Shown: piece by piece, positions 45,584 to 48,446 of the stretch
Position numbering within the stretch: the stretch's first letter is position 1
Layout of the letters: each line of letters begins with the position of its first letter
Origin: Ruminococcus sp.
Lineage (GTDB): Bacteria; Bacillota; Clostridia; Oscillospirales; Acutalibacteraceae
Direction of reading: 5' to 3'
DNA length: 48,446 bases
Assembly (NCBI GenBank): GCA_004556705.1
Contig: SFGA01000008.1
Location: 1-48,446 of the forward strand
Notes under the pieces: model-generated
The model's input: the letters and a program-made list of their open reading frames with translations, nothing else
The model's database searches: none
Told to the model about the DNA's origin: nothing
Translations under genes and position numbers: made by a program

Positions 45584-45660
45584 TTGGTAAAAACAGCCAT
45601 TTTTACCAAAGACGTTAGGTGTCTTTTGGAAAACGTGCCTTTTTTACCAAAGACGTTAGG
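45584..45660. repeat. 20-bp direct repeat and hairpins between immA and the accessory region
   Basis: TTTTTACCAAAGACGTTAGG occurs at 45600-45619 and again at 45641-45660. TTGGTAAAAA (45584-45593) is the inverse of the start of each repeat, and CCAAAGAC (45606-45613) can pair with GTCTTTTGG (45621-45629). It may work as terminator, RNA element or binding site upstream of the DUF3800 remnant. Confidence 0.55.
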
Positions 45661-45663
45661 CAT

Positions 45664-45694
45664 AAAAAAATACCGCCAGCGCAAGGCTGACGGT
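45664..45694 (-). terminator. Minus-strand terminator after the membrane-protein gene
   Basis: ACCGCCAGC (45672-45680) pairs with GCTGACGGT (45686-45694) with one mismatch, followed on the minus strand by a U-run (A tract 45664-45670). It would end the transcript of the membrane protein at 45812-46381 before it enters immA. Confidence 0.7.
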
Positions 45695-45721
45695 TGGTAA
45701 TAAAAATAAAGGAGGATAATT

Positions 45722-45815
45722 ATGGAATATAATATTTATTGTGATGAAAGCTGCCATTTAGAAAATGATGGGATAAATGATATGTCTATTGGCGCTATCT
45801 GGGTCCCTAAATCAG
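45722..45815 (+). pseudogene. 5' remnant of a DUF3800-type gene
   Basis: ATG 45722 has a strong AAAGGAGG. The first 31 residues (MEYNIYCDESCHLENDGIND, MSIGAIWVPKS) match the start of DUF3800 proteins, including the conserved CDESC. After about 45815 the frame runs into the antisense of the next gene and is no longer DUF3800-like; it stops at 45928. The gene was cut by a junction with the membrane-protein gene. Confidence 0.72.
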
Positions 45816-46381
45816 GATTTTTTCAAAATATACTCTTTCAATACCATGTCCTCTCCACGCCAAACAATAGCGCGGAATTCTTGCAGGTCTTCCGTGGTAT
45901 AACCTTCAATTCTTCGCAAGGAAAATGATTTTTCGTTATTCAGAAAGTGCTCGCCCCAACCGGAAGCAATAAGATTACCTGCTTTATAGACTTCATAGTA
46001 ATGAGGCCTGTTGTCGCAGCAAACTTTTTCCAAAATCGTTTCTTCAACAAATATCGGATTTTTACCGAAACGCTGATTGATAATGTTGGCCAACACTACA
46101 GCCTTATCACGCAGCCAAACAGGCCACAGCATTCCTAACGCTCCGGCAAAGATAATAGTGCAAGCTACTCGCATCATTTCGCTGAGCCTGATACCTAACA
46201 GCAGACAAATATTGCTCAGCACAAATGCCAGCAACCAAGCTGCTGCAGCAAAAAGAAAGTAAGCAATAACCTCATTATTTAACTTTTCCTTTTGTACATT
46301 GCCGTTCATCAGCTTGCAGGCTGCCACGCCTACAAATCCTGGAGCTGCCTGTGCAATATTTTGAAATAAATTTAATTCCAC
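45812..46381 (-). CDS. Membrane protein, probable lysogenic accessory gene
   Basis: GTG 46381 with GGAGGGATATT gives 189 residues. Two transmembrane helices (VIAYFLFAAAAWLLAFVLSN and MMRVACTIIFAGALGMLWPV) are followed by a soluble C-terminal domain (IINQRFGKNPIFVEETILEK, HYYEVYKAGNLIASGWGEHF). I do not recognise a family. It has its own promoter (46570-46542) and terminator (45694-45664) outside the lytic operons, so it can be expressed in the lysogen. Superinfection exclusion or host-fitness roles are possible but unproven. Confidence 0.7.
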   Translation of the reverse strand: MELNLFQNIAQAAPGFVGVAACKLMNGNVQKEKLNNEVIAYFLFAAAAWLLAFVLSNICLLLGIRLSEMMRVACTIIFAGALGMLWPVWLRDKAVVLANIINQRFGKNPIFVEETILEKVCCDNRPHYYEVYKAGNLIASGWGEHFLNNEKSFSLRRIEGYTTEDLQEFRAIVWRGEDMVLKEYILKKS

Positions 46382-46413
46382 AATATCCCTCCATCCCGAA
46401 AGAAGGTGAAACA

Positions 46414-46521
46414 ATGAATAAACCGAACCCTGCGCCGTCCAGCAGTGAAAGCAGAAGCGATCAATTTACCATGCCTCTGCCACCTGCTAAACCGGCACCG
46501 TTACCACCAAAACAGAAGTGA
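46414..46521 (+). CDS. Small proline-rich protein (35 aa)
   Basis: ATG 46414 is preceded by AGAAGGTGAAACA. The 35 residues (NKPNPAPSSSESRSDQFTMP, then PPAKPAPLPPKQK) are Ser-rich first and Pro-rich at the end. It diverges from the membrane-protein gene. Small Pro-rich proteins like this occur in prophage accessory regions. Its function is unknown, and translation is not certain. Confidence 0.5.
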   Translation: MNKPNPAPSSSESRSDQFTMPLPPAKPAPLPPKQK

Positions 46522-46541
46522 TTCTCTTACCTTCTGGCTAT

Positions 46542-46570
46542 ATTATATCATGTGTTTTTTCTTATAACAA
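46542..46570 (-). promoter_or_regulatory. Promoter of the membrane-protein gene
   Basis: The minus strand has TTGTTA (46570-46565), 17 nt, TATAAT (46547-46542), with TGA before the -10 (extended -10). Transcription would start near 46535 and cross the small proline-rich frame in antisense before reaching GTG 46381. Confidence 0.6.
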
Positions 46571-46592
46571 CACAGTCAGTTTTAAAAGACGG

Positions 46593-46625
46593 CCAGCAAA
46601 TGACCGGCAAATAGCCAGCAAATAA
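46593..46625. repeat. Three tandem 11-bp repeats
   Basis: CCAGCAAATGA, CCGGCAAATAG and CCAGCAAATAA lie head to tail with no gap. The spacing equals one helical turn. They lie upstream of the recombinase gene and may be a binding site or the end of a decayed gene. Confidence 0.5.
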
Positions 46626-46657
46626 AAAAATCCCTCGGTGCGACCAACACCGAGGGA
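46624..46657 (-). terminator. Minus-strand terminator upstream of the recombinase gene
   Basis: TCCCTCGGTG (46631-46640) pairs perfectly with CACCGAGGGA (46648-46657). On the minus strand it is followed by a U-run (A tract 46624-46630). No minus-strand gene is nearby upstream, so it may shield the accessory region from antisense transcription. Confidence 0.7.
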
Positions 46658-46750
46658 ACAGCCTGATCAACCCACAAATCCAACTGCAAGGGCTGACATC
46701 TTAATTATATCAGCTCTTGCCATACATTAAAAGCAAGGAGCTGATTTTTT

Positions 46751-48446
46751 ATGCTTAAAAACACTAAAATAGCCGTCTATTGCCGCGTATCGTCCGACGA
46801 GCAGGCAGAGCGCGGCACCATAGATAATCAGGTAACGTTTGCCCAGCAATATGCCGACCTGCACCATCTTGCCATCTATGATGTATATAAGGACGATGGC
46901 GTTACCGGTACAATCCCACTGCAGGACCGCCCAGAGGGGCATCGCCTGCTGCAGGACGCCGCCGATGAGCGGTTTACTCTTGTAGTTTTTTACAAGATGG
47001 ACCGCTTAGGCAGGTCCACCCGCGTCATCCTTAACGCCGTAGAGGCGCTGAGCCAGTATGGCGTGGGCGTACAGTCCATGTCTGAGCCGTTTGATACTGC
47101 TACCCCGTCAGGGCGCTTTATGTTGACGATGTTTGCCGGTGTGGCCGAGCTGGACCGCGCCAACATCCTCGACCGCATGTATCAGGGCACGCTCCGTCAT
47201 GCCCGCCTCGGCAAATGGTGCGGAGGGCCTGCCCCGTTTGGTTATCGCCTGCAGGACGGCTATCTTGTCATCAGTGAGGAGCCGATGCCGGGACAGCAGC
47301 TCAGCGAGGCCGATGTTATCCGCATGCTCTACAGCAAGACCATTGAGGGATGGTCAGCGCTGCGTCTGGCGCAGCATCTCAACGCCCTCGGTATCCCTAA
47401 CAAATACACGCTCCGTGGCAATGTGGCTGCTGGAAGCGGCAAGTGGCATCAGAGCAAGATTTTATATATCCTGCACAATACCCTCTATTATGGCGAGCGC
47501 AGCTTTGGCAAGATGTCCAAAAACAACAATAAAAACATCATTCCCCAGCAGGTCCCTGCTATTGTCAGCAAGGAGACATGGGACGCAGCACAGGCAGCTG
47601 TTGAGCAGCATAGCATTATGCCCAAATTTATTAAACGCCGCAGCTACCTGCTGCGCGGCCTTATCCGCTGCGGCCTCTGCGGCCACACCTATGTCGGGAC
47701 CTATTACAAGCGCAAAGCAGGCAACAGCATCTATTATGTATGCAATGCCAAAAACACCCGCGGCGTAACGCCTGAGCCCTGCAAAGGTCAGACGCTGCGC
47801 GGTGAATGGATTGAAAGCCTCGTCTGGGAAGACTGCCTGCGCTACATCAAGCAGCCGGACGTTATCGCTGTTGATGAGGACTGCAGATATCTGCAGTCTG
47901 CAGGTGATATTAAAAAAGAGACTGACGCAGCCACGGCACAGCTGAAGCAGCTGGATCAGGAGCGCCAGACGGTCATCGGCTTATGCAGGCAGGGTATCAT
48001 CACTGCAGCTGACCTCGATGGCCAGCTGTCGGAAATCACTGCAAAGCAAAACACCCTCCAGCAGACGCTAGAGGGCCTGAACAGTCAGAGCATTGTCACT
48101 AAAGAGGATGCTGAAAAGCGCATCAAAGAGATAGCTGATATCCTGGACGGCTTTAGGCAGCAGCTGCAGTCAGGCGGCGAGCTGAGCTTTGACGCAAAGC
48201 AGGGCATCATCCGGACGCTTGTTAAGCAAATCACCGTCCACACGGAGCTGCAGCCCGGCGCTGAGCGGGATATCCCGACGGTGCGCGTCTGCATTGACTA
48301 CAACTTTACCCTACTACCATCAAAATCGGGCATGTTAGACCCATACAGGCAAGCACGTGGGTGGAACATGCCCGCATTGGAGCGGGGAACGCTGGCCTAT
48401 AAAATCCGCGAGAACCGCATAAATGCAGGCCTTACCATCAAGCGGC
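46751..48446 (+). CDS. Large serine recombinase (integrase), continuing into the HTH domain at 1-422
   Basis: ATG 46751 follows AAGGAG at 10 nt. The N-terminus is the catalytic domain: KIAVYCRVSSDEQAERGTID with catalytic Ser14, then VVFYKMDRLGRSTRVILNAV and MLTMFAGVAELDRANILDRM. Next come the recombinase domain (GKWCGGPAPFGYRLQDGY), a four-Cys zinc ribbon (GLIRCGLCGHTYVGTY, YVCNAKNTRG, EPCKGQ) and a coiled coil (about 405-500), the usual layout of phage large serine integrases. There is no stop before the window end. Since the ends overlap, the frame runs on through position 1 to TAG 422, giving 672 residues with a C-terminal HTH at 540-672. It would integrate and, with a directionality factor, excise the phage. 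I see no obvious separate directionality factor. Confidence 0.93.
   Translation, partial: MLKNTKIAVYCRVSSDEQAERGTIDNQVTFAQQYADLHHLAIYDVYKDDGVTGTIPLQDRPEGHRLLQDAADERFTLVVFYKMDRLGRSTRVILNAVEALSQYGVGVQSMSEPFDTATPSGRFMLTMFAGVAELDRANILDRMYQGTLRHARLGKWCGGPAPFGYRLQDGYLVISEEPMPGQQLSEADVIRMLYSKTIEGWSALRLAQHLNALGIPNKYTLRGNVAAGSGKWHQSKILYILHNTLYYGERSFGKMSKNNNKNIIPQQVPAIVSKETWDAAQAAVEQHSIMPKFIKRRSYLLRGLIRCGLCGHTYVGTYYKRKAGNSIYYVCNAKNTRGVTPEPCKGQTLRGEWIESLVWEDCLRYIKQPDVIAVDEDCRYLQSAGDIKKETDAATAQLKQLDQERQTVIGLCRQGIITAADLDGQLSEITAKQNTLQQTLEGLNSQSIVTKEDAEKRIKEIADILDGFRQQLQSGGELSFDAKQGIIRTLVKQITVHTELQPGAERDIPTVRVCIDYNFTLLPSKSGMLDPYRQARGWNMPALERGTLAYKIRENRINAGLTIKR
48327..48374. other. attP-like palindrome inside the recombinase-HTH frame
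   Basis: CGGGCATGTT (48327-48336) is the exact inverse of AACATGCCCG (48365-48374). Further in, ACCCA (48339-48343) mirrors TGGGT (48358-48362). In all, 15 of 17 outer pairs match around a 14-nt centre. Size (48 bp), imperfect dyad symmetry and position next to a large serine integrase fit an attP site. It covers codons about 526-541. The right half also appears at 4-27. The centre is between 48350 and 48351. Confidence 0.75.
48348..48446. repeat. Terminal direct repeat, copy 2
   Basis: This is identical to 1-99 and is the overlap created by circularity. It begins inside the attP-like palindrome and contains the first 26 codons of the HTH part. Confidence 0.95.

Overview
The window is a complete temperate phage genome in circular form. 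The first 99 bases (1-99) recur exactly as the last 99 (48348-48446), so the unique circle is about 48,347 bp. Its head genes are lambda-like: Nu1-like TerS, GpA-type TerL, gpW, lambda-type portal, ClpP-type protease, decoration protein and capsid E. Its contractile tail is P2-like: tube, sheath, gpE/E+E', tape measure, gpX/D/V, PAAR, gpU/W/J/I and fibres. It is therefore a mosaic temperate myovirus. Two overlapping spanin-like genes in the lysis cassette, plus Firmicutes-type early genes, suggest a diderm Firmicute (Negativicutes) host, probably sampled from a gut-type metagenome. The host call is inference.

Layout. From 1 to 26.8 kb, after the end of a fused recombinase and a small regulator (520-1053), the minus strand carries lysis, fibres, baseplate, tail, head and packaging genes in reverse order of expression. 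From 26.8 to 30.7 kb lies late control, which is present twice: two paralogous activator-like genes, two related HNH genes and two 32-bp extended -10 promoters, each followed by a terminator hairpin. The two copies meet at a chimaeric junction (about 28.6 kb) between a TerS 5' end and the 3' half of an SNF2-type helicase. From 30.7 to 44.6 kb is the early operon: VRR-NUC, DUF3310, MazG-like, DEAD helicase, zinc-ribbon proteins, primase-helicase with an iteron-rich origin candidate, SSB-like protein, AAA ATPase, Gp157 and antirepressor. From 44.35 to 45.6 kb is the Cro/CI switch with four matching operators and an ImmA/IrrE peptidase. From 45.6 to 46.6 kb is a small lysogenic accessory region. 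From 46.75 kb a large serine recombinase runs to the end of the window.

Most interesting points. (1) The serine recombinase has no stop codon at the window end. Across the circle it reads in frame into the HTH protein at 21-422, giving a 672-codon integrase-HTH fusion. A 48-bp imperfect palindrome resembling a serine-integrase attP lies exactly at the fusion joint, so integration would split the fusion: a candidate integration-coupled switch. (2) Downstream of the expressed tail-fibre tip (6900-7328, minus) are two complete alternative tips in the opposite orientation, each starting at a copy of the GCAGTGGGGA motif found in the expressed gene, which is a candidate tail-tip inversion system. 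A tyrosine recombinase with an in-frame amber codon lies nearby. (3) The late-control module is duplicated, and both copies have a promoter-terminator leader.

The genome also shows damage or decay in the fibre region: an amber codon in the tyrosine recombinase, two compensating frameshifts at 7341-7721 and a TGA in 8522-8827. I saw no tRNA, rRNA, CRISPR array or insertion sequence, and I could not assign a cos site.
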